Of a stretch of DNA of 50,910 nucleotides, positions 42,021-50,310 are shown piece by piece; the stretch's first letter is position 1; every line of letters begins with the position of its first letter. The DNA comes from Betaproteobacteria bacterium (GTDB taxonomy: Bacteria; Pseudomonadota; Gammaproteobacteria; Burkholderiales; Burkholderiaceae_C). The notes under the pieces are model-generated. The model ran no database searches and was not told the DNA's origin. It saw only the letters and a program-made list of their open reading frames with translations. Location: NCBI GenBank assembly GCA_009919175.1, contig RGCL01000015.1, positions 1 through 50,910 of the forward strand, written 5' to 3'. A program made the position numbers and the translations under genes.

Positions 42021-43157
42021 TCAGCGAACCACAGCGAGGTCAACGGGGTTGCCACCGCGATAGGTGCGCAGGGTCAAGGCACCGTTCTTGATGTCGCCCT
42101 TTTCGTCGAAGGCGATGGTGCCAGTCACGCCCTGGTGGGTGATGGTGGCCAGCTTGGGCAGGTAGTCAGCAGGCTTGGTGGAGTTGGCCGCTTGCATGGC
42201 GCTCACCATGGTGTTGACTGCGTCATACACGTAAGGGGCATAGATCTCCACTTTGGTGTTGAACTTCTTCTGGTAAGCGGCCTTGAAGTCGTCAAGGGCT
42301 TTCTTGCCAGCTTCGTCCACACCACCAGCCTCGGCGCAAATCACCTGGTCATCGGCCATGGTCTCGCCAGAGAGTTTGTACAGAGCGCCCGTGCAAATGC
42401 CGTCGCCGCCCATGAACTTGGCGTTGATGCCCAGGGACTTCATCTGCTTGATCATGGGGCCGGCCACAGCGTCCATGCCACCAAAGAAGATGATGTCGGG
42501 GCTCTTGCCCTTGAGGGTGGTCAAGATGGCGGTGAAGTCTGTGGCTTTGTCGGTGGTGAATTCACGACCCACCACGTTGCCACCAGCGGCCTTGACTGCC
42601 TTTTCGAATTCTTCAGCCACGCCCTGGCCGTAAGCGGTGCGGTCGTCGATCACGGCAATGCTCTTGCCCTTGAGTTCGGTGACAGCGTACTTGCCCAGGG
42701 TGCTGCCCAATTGGGTGTCGTCAGCCACCACGCGGAAGGCGGTCTTGAAACCTTGGCGGGTGTACTTGGGGTTGGTGGCAGAGGGAGAAATCTGGGGAAT
42801 GCCTGCATCGCTGTAGAGCTTGGAGGCGGGGATGGTGGTGCCGGAGTTGAGGTGACCGATGACGCCATTGACTTTGGAGTCCACCAGTTTTTGCGCAGCG
42901 GCCGTGCCCTGCTTGGGATCGGCTGCATCGTCTTCAGCGACCAATTCGAATTTGACTTTCTTGCCGCCGATGGTGATGCCCTTTTCATTGAGTTCATCAA
43001 TGGCCATGCGGGCACCGTTCTCATTGTCCTTACCCAGGTGGGCAATGGCACCGCTGACTGGGCCGACGTGACCGATCTTCACCACGTCAGAGCTTTGGCC
43101 GCAGCCGACTGCAACGATTGCAACAGCGGTCATGAGAAGGGAGACTTGAAATTTCAT
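42021..43157 (-). CDS. livK: Branched-chain amino acid-type ABC transporter receptor
   Basis: The 378-residue protein is a LivK-type periplasmic binding protein: VVKIGHVGPVSGAIAHLGKDNENGARMAIDELN, AAQKLVDSKVNGVIGHLNSGTTIPASKLYSDAGIPQISPSATNP, VIDDRTAYGQGVAEEFEKAVKAAGG, PYVYDAVNTMVSAM. The N-terminus ends in a lipobox-like AVGC (Cys19), so it may be a lipoprotein. GAGGA upstream supports the ATG at 43157. No LivHMGF permease genes are nearby, so it must work with components encoded elsewhere. Ligand probably a hydrophobic amino acid or similar compound. Confidence 0.93.
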   Translation of the reverse strand: MKFQVSLLMTAVAIVAVGCGQSSDVVKIGHVGPVSGAIAHLGKDNENGARMAIDELNEKGITIGGKKVKFELVAEDDAADPKQGTAAAQKLVDSKVNGVIGHLNSGTTIPASKLYSDAGIPQISPSATNPKYTRQGFKTAFRVVADDTQLGSTLGKYAVTELKGKSIAVIDDRTAYGQGVAEEFEKAVKAAGGNVVGREFTTDKATDFTAILTTLKGKSPDIIFFGGMDAVAGPMIKQMKSLGINAKFMGGDGICTGALYKLSGETMADDQVICAEAGGVDEAGKKALDDFKAAYQKKFNTKVEIYAPYVYDAVNTMVSAMQAANSTKPADYLPKLATITHQGVTGTIAFDEKGDIKNGALTLRTYRGGNPVDLAVVR

Positions 43158-43211
43158 GAGATTCCTCGTGTCAAAAAATGGAAAGGGGAATTTTGCACTG
43201 AAACCCTGGAT

Positions 43212-43748
43212 TTATTTCAATTCCTGAGGGTCTGAGGGTTTACCAGTATCCGTGGGGCTGGGCTGAATTTCACTCATCACCTCATGCACCAGATCGGGCA
43301 ACAGAGAAGCAATGCGAGCCTGAACCCGCTCTACCACTTGATTGGCCAGCACCTGGTGCTCGGCCTCCGATTGCAGGTCCTTGGCCTGCTGGGGATGCAC
43401 GGCGGTGGCTTGCAAAACCTGATTCACCAATTGTTCGATTTCAAACTCGGCGGACTGATCCGCCGCTTGGCGCTGGAGGTCGGTTTGCGCCTGGAGTTCA
43501 CTGGCCGCTGAGGGCACGCCATCGGGCGCAGCAATGGCGGGCTGGAATGAGGACTGGGACTCATCCTCGGACAGGGCGGCACCTGGGCCAGCCCCCCATG
43601 GCGCTTGCAGCGCGGTGGACTTGGCCGCGTCCGGCATGGGCGCGCGCTCGGTGACCCAGGGGATTTCGAGTGGGTGGGTTCGCCAGTGGCTGGGCACGGT
43701 TTGATGCAGGGTGGGGATTTCCACATCCGGTGGAATGGGCTGGCTCAT
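43212..43748 (-). CDS. DUF2486-like conserved hypothetical protein
   Basis: The 178-residue protein is acidic, Pro/Ala/Gln-rich and lacks a signal peptide. The N-terminal half looks disordered (IPPDVEIPTLHQTVPS, then SEDESQSSFQPAIAAP); the C-terminal half is helical and likely coiled (EIEQLVNQVLQATAVHPQQAKDLQSEAEHQVLANQVVERVQARIASLLPDLVHEVMSEI). Position directly after holC, overlapping it by four bases, matches the DUF2486 genes of other Burkholderiales. Function unknown. Confidence 0.75.
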   Translation of the reverse strand: MSQPIPPDVEIPTLHQTVPSHWRTHPLEIPWVTERAPMPDAAKSTALQAPWGAGPGAALSEDESQSSFQPAIAAPDGVPSAASELQAQTDLQRQAADQSAEFEIEQLVNQVLQATAVHPQQAKDLQSEAEHQVLANQVVERVQARIASLLPDLVHEVMSEIQPSPTDTGKPSDPQELK

Positions 43749-44191
43749 GCCGACTCCTTGGCCACGGCCAGATCCAGCCGCTCGATGGCAAAGCCTCGAT
43801 CGGCATAGCTCTTCCAGCGCGCCCTGGCCCGCTGGCGGTCGTCCTCTTCGGTGCTGACGATTTCAATCACCCGCTCAAACGCGCCAAAGCCATTGATCAC
43901 CTCGTCGCACAAAGAAACCAGCACCTCGTGATGGGGCGAGGCCTTGAGGTCGTCTTGCGCGGTGGCCAGCAAGACGGGGGAGCGGCTGATCACCTCTGGG
44001 GCAGCGCCAAGGCGCGCATGGGGAATGAATTCCTGAACAAAATGCACCCACAAGCCTTGGTCCAGGCGGGATAAGAGCTCGGCGGGTGCCACCATCACGA
44101 TGCGCGCCCCCAGCCGATGGCCTTTGCGCATGACCTTGAGGGCATGCTCGACCTTGTTGGGCGCATTGAAGTGAAAACTGATTTCGGTCAT
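43745..44191 (-). CDS. holC: DNA polymerase III chi subunit
   Basis: The 148-residue protein has the HolC pattern: FHFNAPNKVEHALKVMRKGHRLGARIVMVAPAELLSRLDQGLWVHFVQEFIPHARLG, with the usual C-terminal EDDRQRARARWKSYADRGFAIERLD. In the clamp loader, chi links polymerase III to SSB. It overlaps pepA upstream and DUF2486 downstream by four bases each, the normal Burkholderiales order. Confidence 0.95.
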   Translation of the reverse strand: MTEISFHFNAPNKVEHALKVMRKGHRLGARIVMVAPAELLSRLDQGLWVHFVQEFIPHARLGAAPEVISRSPVLLATAQDDLKASPHHEVLVSLCDEVINGFGAFERVIEIVSTEEDDRQRARARWKSYADRGFAIERLDLAVAKESA

Positions 44192-45639
44192 CGGCGCGCA
44201 GCGGGCTTATGAACCTGGTTGAGCAAATAACCCAGCAGCACGCTCACTGGGCGGCCAGTGGCCCCTTTGGCCGCGCCGCTTTTCCAGGCGGTGCCGGCGA
44301 TGTCCAGGTGAGCCCAGGGGGCTTCGGGCGCAAACCGCTGCAAGAACTTGGCTGCAGTCACCGAGCCAGCAGCGCGGTCTGCCACGTTGGCCATGTCGGC
44401 AAAGTTGGACTTGAGGCCCTCGGCATAGGCGTCATCGAGAGGCATGCGCCAGCACAGGTCGTCCCACTCCTCGCCCGCCTTGAGCAGTTGCTTGGCCAGC
44501 GCCTCGTCGTTGGCATACAGCCCCGAGCGCACATGCCCCAGGGCAATCACGCACGCGCCCGTGAGGGTGGCGATGTCGATGACCGCGCGGGGCTTGAAGC
44601 GCTTGGCATACCACAAGGCATCGCTGAGGATCAGCCGGCCTTCGGCATCGGTGTTGAGGATTTCAATGGTTTGCCCGCTGGCGCTGGTGACCACATCACC
44701 CGGCTTGACGGCTTTGCCGCCCGGCATGTTTTCACAGGCGGGGATGAGGCCCACCACATTGATCCTGGGTTGCAGATCAGCCAAAGCCCTGAAGGTGCCC
44801 AGCACGCTGGCTGCGCCGCACATGTCGAACTTCATCTCGTCCATGCCCGCACCCGGCTTGAGAGAAATGCCGCCGGTATCAAAGGTGATGCCCTTGCCCA
44901 CCAAGACGGTGGGTGCCACGCTGGAGGATGCGCCCTTGTAGTGCAACACGATGAAGGCTGCGGGTTGGGCTGAGGCCTGGGCCACGGCCAGGAATGCGCC
45001 CATGTTGAGCTTGGCAATTTGAGAAGGGTTGAGCACCTCGCACGAGATGTTCTTGAGCTTGCCCAGGGCCTTGGCCGCTTCGCCCAAGTGCGCAGGCGTG
45101 GCGTGGTTGGGCGGGCGATTGCCCCACTCCCGCGCCAGGGCAATGCCCGCGAGGGAGGCTTGCACCGACTTGACCATGCCCTTGACCTTGGCCACATCGG
45201 AGACCAACAGGCTGACATGGGCAACATGGGCCTTGGCTGAAGGCTTGGTGTGGGTGTAGGTGTAGAGCCCGTCGCTCAGGGTTCGCAGCACGGCCACCCA
45301 ATCGGTGAGCGACTTGGGATCCAGGCACCAATCGACCTGGGTCACCGACTTGTCCTTGATCCAGCCAGCCAGTTTGAGCGCCGCGCTGCGCCAGTGGGCA
45401 GACGTGGCCTTGCCCACACCCAGGAGCAAGACTTGCGAGGTGGCCAAACCGGCTGGCTCCCACAAGGCCAGAGTCTGGCCGGGTTTGCCCTCGAAAACTT
45501 TGCTCGCCACGGCCTTGGCCAGGGTTGCACTCAGGGGATGGGATTTGGCCAAGCCCGCCTCGGGCACACTGACCACCAGAAGGCCCGAATGGATGCGATG
45601 CAGGGGGTGCTTGGAAATGGGTTTGAGGTCAAAGTTCAT
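44188..45639 (-). CDS. pepA: Leucyl aminopeptidase (M17), PepA
   Basis: The 483-residue protein has the M17 catalytic blocks: VGKGITFDTGGISLKPGAGMDEMKFDMCGAASVLG (metal-binding Lys and Asp) and the signature NTDAEGRLILSDALWYA, followed by LTGACVIALGHVRSGLYAN. It is a cytosolic hexameric aminopeptidase with two metal ions; in some bacteria PepA also binds DNA. The ATG at 45639 opens the conserved N-terminal domain; an upstream open frame reaches into the lptF gene and is not coding. It is divergent from lptF with only 24 bp between starts. Confidence 0.96.
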   Translation of the reverse strand: MNFDLKPISKHPLHRIHSGLLVVSVPEAGLAKSHPLSATLAKAVASKVFEGKPGQTLALWEPAGLATSQVLLLGVGKATSAHWRSAALKLAGWIKDKSVTQVDWCLDPKSLTDWVAVLRTLSDGLYTYTHTKPSAKAHVAHVSLLVSDVAKVKGMVKSVQASLAGIALAREWGNRPPNHATPAHLGEAAKALGKLKNISCEVLNPSQIAKLNMGAFLAVAQASAQPAAFIVLHYKGASSSVAPTVLVGKGITFDTGGISLKPGAGMDEMKFDMCGAASVLGTFRALADLQPRINVVGLIPACENMPGGKAVKPGDVVTSASGQTIEILNTDAEGRLILSDALWYAKRFKPRAVIDIATLTGACVIALGHVRSGLYANDEALAKQLLKAGEEWDDLCWRMPLDDAYAEGLKSNFADMANVADRAAGSVTAAKFLQRFAPEAPWAHLDIAGTAWKSGAAKGATGRPVSVLLGYLLNQVHKPAARR

Positions 45640-45663
45640 AATGCAGGTCTGAGTCTTTTGATC

Positions 45664-46758
45664 ATGATATTTCAATCTGCCCTGCGGCAAGAGTTGGCCC
45701 GCCAATTCCTCGCAACCACCATCGTTTTGGTCACCATCGTGTTGACCGTGATGCTCATCCGCACTTTGGGGCAAGCCTCCAGGGGGCAGATCGCGGCCGC
45801 CGAGGTGGGGTTGGTGCTGGGATTTTCTTTGCTGGCCAATGTGCCGGTGCTGCTGGTCATGAGTTTGTTCATCGCCAGCGTGAGCACCCTCTCGCGCCAT
45901 TACGCCGACAGTGAAATGGTGATCTGGTTCAGCTCGGGTCAAAGTTTGTCGACCTTCCTCAAGCCCTTGCTGATGTTTGCCCTGCCCTATTTGCTGCTTT
46001 GCATGGTCATGATGCTGTTCGTCTGGCCATGGTGCAACCAGCAAGTCTCGGAGATCAAGCAGCGCTTTGAACAGCGCGGCGACTTGCAGCGGGTGTCACC
46101 GGGCGAGTTCCAGGAATCCTCCAACGGCAAACGCGTCTTCTTTGTGGACAAGGGATCCAGCCAAAACCAGGGGCAACAGGTCTTCATCTCCACCCTAGAA
46201 AACGGTCGACAAACCTTCACCACAGCCCAGTCGGGCGTGCTGAATCTGGTGGGCGAGGACCGTGTGCTCTCGCTCAACCAGGGGCAGCGGCTCGACATCG
46301 ATCAACAAAGCAAAGAATTTCGCCTGAGTGAATTCCGTCAATACGACGTGGTGGTGGGACAGTCCAGCGTCAACTTCGAAACCCGCCAACCCAATGCCAT
46401 CCCCAGCCTGGAGTTGATCCAGCAGCGCACGCCCAAGCACCTGGGTGAATTGAGCTGGCGCCTGGGTTTGTTTTTCACAGGCCTGAACCTCATGCTGCTG
46501 TCCTTGCTGCTCACGGGCGGCAGCCAAAGGCGCAACCGCAACACACCACTGGTCTTGTCCTTGCTGGCCTTCATCGCCTACTTCAATTTCCTCAACCTGG
46601 GTCAGGCTTGGATTGCGGTGGAGCGCCTCTCCATCCTCCACTGGATGCTCCTCTTTCACGGTGGCTCGTTTGCCGTGCTCTTCATGCTGCTGTGGGCCAA
46701 GAACCGCCAATGGCGGCTGATCCCCCCGCTCAAGCGATCCCTGGAGGCCTCCGCATGA
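45664..46758 (+). CDS. lptF: LPS export ABC transporter permease LptF
   Basis: The 364-residue protein has the LptF/LptG layout: membrane segments at the start (FQSALRQELARQFLATTIVLVTIVLTVMLIRTLG), a central periplasmic beta-jellyroll (about 120-260), and three C-terminal membrane segments. With LptG and the ATPase LptB it pulls LPS out of the inner membrane. The start at 45664 is the family start; the frame stays open upstream through the divergent pepA region without coding meaning. It overlaps lptG by four bases. Confidence 0.95.
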   Translation: MIFQSALRQELARQFLATTIVLVTIVLTVMLIRTLGQASRGQIAAAEVGLVLGFSLLANVPVLLVMSLFIASVSTLSRHYADSEMVIWFSSGQSLSTFLKPLLMFALPYLLLCMVMMLFVWPWCNQQVSEIKQRFEQRGDLQRVSPGEFQESSNGKRVFFVDKGSSQNQGQQVFISTLENGRQTFTTAQSGVLNLVGEDRVLSLNQGQRLDIDQQSKEFRLSEFRQYDVVVGQSSVNFETRQPNAIPSLELIQQRTPKHLGELSWRLGLFFTGLNLMLLSLLLTGGSQRRNRNTPLVLSLLAFIAYFNFLNLGQAWIAVERLSILHWMLLFHGGSFAVLFMLLWAKNRQWRLIPPLKRSLEASA

Positions 46759-47879
46759 GGGTGGTGACTCGCCTCCTTTACCGGGAGATTGCCCTCACCG
46801 TGGGCTTTGCCACCCTGGGCTTTCTGGGTTTGTTTTTCTTTTTTGACCTTGTCGATGACCTCAAATGGGTGGGTACGGCACCCAACCGGGGCTACACGGT
46901 CATCGATTCGGTGATTTTTTGCGCGCTGGGCATCCCCGGCCACTTGCATGAGCTCCTGCCCATCACCGTGCTCATCGGCACCATCTTTGTCCTGGCGCGC
47001 ATGGCGCGCAACTCCGAGTTCACCATCCTTCGCACCAGCGGTCTGGGACCCATCGCCACGGTGCGCATCCTGCTGGGCATCGGGTTGGCCTTTGCCGTGC
47101 TCACGTTTTGTGTCGGGGACTACCTGGTGCCCCAAGTCGATCGCATGGCGCAGCTGCACCGCTCGCAATCGTTTGGCGTGATCTCCAAAGGCAGCACAGG
47201 CGCGTGGCTGCGCGAACAGCAAGGGCAGCTGCGCTCCGCGGTCAACATCGGCAGCCTTGAGCCCAACGGCAACTTGCGCCGCGTGCAACTCATCCGTTTC
47301 CAAGACAACGGCATGTTTGCCGAATTCATCGTGGCCGAGCATGCACAGCCCTCTGCCAAAGGCGATGGCTGGGTGCTCCAGCAAGTGCAACGCAATGTCT
47401 TTGGTACACCTCAATCCACCTCGTCCACCACCGCATCGACACCCATGGTGCGCACACAGCTGCCTGAACTGATGTGGACCACCGACATCCTGCCCTCCAT
47501 GGTCGAAGTCGCTTTGCTCAAGGCCGAGCGCATGAGCACGATTGACCTGTTTCGTTTTTACCGCCATCTCGAGGCCAACGACCAAAACAGCCAACGCTAT
47601 GAAATTGAATTCTGGCGCAAGCTCTTCTATCCGCTGAGCTGCCTGGTGATGGTGGTCATGGCCTTGCCTTTTGCGTTCCTGCACTTTCGCAATGCGCACA
47701 TCAGCACCCAGGTGTTCATTGGCGTTTTGGTGGGGATTTCGTTTTTTCTGCTCAACAACGTGTTTGGCTTTTTGGGCAACCTCACCACGTGGTCCCCCTG
47801 GCTGTCGGCTGCCGCGCCAGGGCTTTTGTATTCGTTGCTGTCGCTGGGCGCCTTGGCCTGGCTGGTTCTGAGGCATTGA
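46755..47879 (+). CDS. lptG: LPS export ABC transporter permease LptG
   Basis: The 374-residue protein begins RVVTRLLYREIALTVGFATLGFLGLFFFFDLVDDL, typical of LptG. It has the periplasmic jellyroll and C-terminal membrane helices (FWRKLFYPLSCLVMVVMALPFAFLHFRN, FIGVLVGISFFLLNNVFGFLGNL). It forms the LPS transporter with LptF. The ATG at 46755 overlaps the lptF stop. The cysB-type gene follows nine bases later and may be co-transcribed. Confidence 0.96.
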   Translation: MRVVTRLLYREIALTVGFATLGFLGLFFFFDLVDDLKWVGTAPNRGYTVIDSVIFCALGIPGHLHELLPITVLIGTIFVLARMARNSEFTILRTSGLGPIATVRILLGIGLAFAVLTFCVGDYLVPQVDRMAQLHRSQSFGVISKGSTGAWLREQQGQLRSAVNIGSLEPNGNLRRVQLIRFQDNGMFAEFIVAEHAQPSAKGDGWVLQQVQRNVFGTPQSTSSTTASTPMVRTQLPELMWTTDILPSMVEVALLKAERMSTIDLFRFYRHLEANDQNSQRYEIEFWRKLFYPLSCLVMVVMALPFAFLHFRNAHISTQVFIGVLVGISFFLLNNVFGFLGNLTTWSPWLSAAAPGLLYSLLSLGALAWLVLRH

Positions 47880-47888
47880 GAGGGGAGC

Positions 47889-48845
47889 ATGAATCTTCAC
47901 CAATTTCGTTTTGCACAGGAAGCCGCCCGGCGAGGCCTGAACCTCACCGAGGTGGCCAAGGCCTTGCACACCTCTCAACCGGGTGTCTCCAAAGCCATCC
48001 TGGAGCTGGAAGAAGAGCTGGGCGTGGACATCTTTAGCCGCCACGGCAAGCGCCTCAAGCGGGTCACCGAGCCTGGGGAGCAAGTGCTCAAGAGCATCGA
48101 CATCATCATGCGTGAAGTCAACAACCTCAAACGCATTGGCGAGCACTACAGCCGTCAGGACTCTGGCACCTTGTCCATTGCCACCACGCACACGCAAGCG
48201 CGCTACGTCTTGCCGCCTTCAGTGGCCAAGTTGCGCCAGGCCTATCCCGATGTGACGGTGAGCCTGCATCAGGCCGAGCCCAGCCAAGTCGCGCGCATGG
48301 TCATCGACGAAGTGGCCGATGTGGGCATGGCGACCGAATCGCTGGCGCGTTATCCCGAGCTGGTGACCTTGCCCTGCTATGAATGGCAACACATGATCGT
48401 GATGCCCAAAGACCATCCCCTCGCGCAGATCGACACCTTGCGTTTGCAGGATCTGGCCTCGCAAGCCCTCATCACCTACCACCCTTCGTTTGCGGGGCGC
48501 ACCCGCGTGGACCAGGCGTTTGAAGCCAAGCAACTCACGCCCAATGTGGTGCTCGAAGCCATCGACTCCGATGTGATCAAAACCTATGTGCAACTGGGCA
48601 TGGGCATTGGCATCATTGCCGAGGTGGCCTTGCGTGAAGCGCTGCCGCCTGAGTTGGTGGCCAGGCCTGCCGGTCACCTGTTTGGCACCAACATCACCCG
48701 CATGGCCTTCAAACGTGGCAGCTACCTGCGCAACTTCGTGTATGAGTTCGCCCAGTTGGTGAGCCCGCAGCTGAGCCGCGAAGCCATCGAGAGCGCGATG
48801 AACACCGAGCCAGCCGAACAACCCGAATCCAGCAAATCCCCATGA
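47889..48845 (+). CDS. cysB: CysB-type LysR regulator
   Basis: The 318-residue protein is close to CysB/Cbl: NLHQFRFAQEAARRGLNLTEVAKALHTSQPGVSKAILELEEELGVDIFSRHGKRLKR is the DNA-binding domain, and the effector domain contains ATTHTQARYVLP and SFAGRTRVDQAF-like sulfate/acetylserine-binding segments. It should control sulfur assimilation and related genes, usually with N-acetylserine as inducer. GAGGGGAGC precedes the ATG. It overlaps the aminotransferase gene by four bases, suggesting linked sulfur metabolism. Confidence 0.93.
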   Translation: MNLHQFRFAQEAARRGLNLTEVAKALHTSQPGVSKAILELEEELGVDIFSRHGKRLKRVTEPGEQVLKSIDIIMREVNNLKRIGEHYSRQDSGTLSIATTHTQARYVLPPSVAKLRQAYPDVTVSLHQAEPSQVARMVIDEVADVGMATESLARYPELVTLPCYEWQHMIVMPKDHPLAQIDTLRLQDLASQALITYHPSFAGRTRVDQAFEAKQLTPNVVLEAIDSDVIKTYVQLGMGIGIIAEVALREALPPELVARPAGHLFGTNITRMAFKRGSYLRNFVYEFAQLVSPQLSREAIESAMNTEPAEQPESSKSP

Positions 48846-50005
48846 GCACGCCCGTACTCGAGACCAAATTACCCCGCGTGGGCACCACCATCTTTGCCAC
48901 CATGTCGGAGCTGGCCACGCAAGTCAAAGCCGTGAACCTGGGGCAGGGTTTCCCGGATTTCGATTGCGACCCTGCCCTGATCGATCATGTGAACCAGGCC
49001 ATGCGCGATGGGCACAACCAATATCCGCCCATGCCCGGTGTGATGCCGTTGCGCCAGGCCGTGAGCGACAAGATCGCCAGCCTGTATGGCAAGCGCTACG
49101 ACCCGGCCAGCGACATCACCATCACGGCCGGAGCCACGCAAGCCATCATCAATGCGGTGATTGCCACGGTCAGGCCGGGCGACGAAGTGCTGGTGCTCGA
49201 GCCCTGCTATGACAGCTACCAGCCCAACATCGAGATGGTGGGTGGCACCGTGGTGCGTGTCCCGCTGGACCCAGGCAGCTTTCGCCCCAACTTTGCAGCG
49301 ATCGCCAACGCCCTCAGCCCCAAAACCCGGCTGATGATCCTCAACACCCCCCACAACCCCAGTGGCACGGTGTGGACGGATGAGGAGATGCGACAGCTCG
49401 AAGCCTTGCTGGCCACGACCAACACCTTGCTGGTGAGCGACGAAGTCTATGAACACATGGCGTTTGCGCCCCATGTGCACCGCAGTGCAGCGTCTTACCC
49501 CGGTTTGGCAGAGCGCACGTTTGTGGTGTCGAGTTTTGGCAAAACCTATCATGTCACTGGCTGGAAGGTAGCCTATTGCGCCGCCCCTGCCGCCCTCACG
49601 GCCGAATACCGCAAAGTGCACCAGTTCAACGTGTTCACCGTCAACTCGCCCATGCAGCACGGCATAGCCCGCTACATGGCCAACCCCGAGCCTTATCTGG
49701 GTCTGTCGGCTTTCTACCAACGCAAACGCGACGCCTTTCGGGCTGGCTTGGCCAAGACCCAGTTTGAACTCCTGCCCTGCGAGGGCACCTATTTCCAAAG
49801 CGTGCGCATCGACGGGCTGGGCGTACCCGAGAAAAACCTCAGCGAGTCCGACTTTTGCTACTGGCTCACCCGGGAAATCGGCGTCGCCGCCATCCCCATG
49901 TCCACCTTTTATGCCGATGGCTTTGACCAGCGCGTCATTCGCTTTTGCTTTGCCAAAAAAGAAGAAACCCTGCGTACGGCACTGGAGCGACTCTCCCGCT
50001 TGTGA
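48842..50005 (+). CDS. PLP-dependent aminotransferase, methionine aminotransferase type
   Basis: The 387-residue protein is a class I aminotransferase: NLGQGFPDFDCDPALIDHVNQAM, TAGATQAIINAVIATVRPGDEV, NTPHNPSGTVW, VSDEVYEHM and the PLP lysine Lys234 in SFGKTYHVTGWK. The GQGFPDF start and overall pattern match YbdL-type enzymes that transaminate methionine, glutamine or aromatic amino acids, including 4-methylthio-2-oxobutanoate in methionine salvage. Co-transcription with the CysB-type gene supports a sulfur amino acid role. A terminator follows 24 bases later. Confidence 0.9.
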   Translation: MSTPVLETKLPRVGTTIFATMSELATQVKAVNLGQGFPDFDCDPALIDHVNQAMRDGHNQYPPMPGVMPLRQAVSDKIASLYGKRYDPASDITITAGATQAIINAVIATVRPGDEVLVLEPCYDSYQPNIEMVGGTVVRVPLDPGSFRPNFAAIANALSPKTRLMILNTPHNPSGTVWTDEEMRQLEALLATTNTLLVSDEVYEHMAFAPHVHRSAASYPGLAERTFVVSSFGKTYHVTGWKVAYCAAPAALTAEYRKVHQFNVFTVNSPMQHGIARYMANPEPYLGLSAFYQRKRDAFRAGLAKTQFELLPCEGTYFQSVRIDGLGVPEKNLSESDFCYWLTREIGVAAIPMSTFYADGFDQRVIRFCFAKKEETLRTALERLSRL

Positions 50006-50029
50006 GGCCTAGGGCAGCCGGCAGCTTGC

Positions 50030-50075
50030 GCCTTTGAGGATTGCAGGGAAAGCCTGACCTCAAAGGCCTTTTTTT
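50030..50075 (+). terminator. Intrinsic terminator after the aminotransferase gene
   Basis: GCCTTTGAGG and CCTCAAAGGC form a perfect 10-bp stem around an 18-base loop, followed after one C by seven T. It closes the lptF-lptG-cysB-aminotransferase unit. Confidence 0.88.
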
Positions 50076-50310
50076 GATGATGTTGTAATTAATTTACATT
50101 TGATGATAATTAATAAGCTTTTAATAATCAAAAACTTGCAAAGCCTACTCAATCTGTAAATTAATAAGAATGGCAATTTGGCCCCATATTCAAAGGCGAA
50201 TTGACCATTTTTTTAGTATCGAAGTGCAAAATTGATCTCAATTCTTCAGTGAAAAGAACTATTTCGCTCGAGATTGGGTCCTTCAAACTGCCTTTGCAAA
50301 AGAGTCTCAC
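50076..50310. promoter_or_regulatory. AT-rich upstream region of the edge adhesin gene
   Basis: This non-coding stretch is far richer in A+T than the rest of the window, especially 50080-50170. It holds an exact 10-bp inverted pair (ATTAATTTAC at 50088-50097 and GTAAATTAAT at 50156-50165) and a direct repeat AATTAATAAG (50108-50117 and 50159-50168). This suits a promoter held by an H-NS-like silencer or a regulator with repeated sites. No firm -35/-10 pair is assigned. Confidence 0.5.

Noticed and set aside
42000-43235. 411-codon plus-strand frame
   Set aside because: Antisense to livK; the frame is a Gly/His/Val-rich shadow.
46656-48197. 513-codon minus-strand frame
   Set aside because: Antisense to lptG and the start of the cysB-type gene, both well supported.
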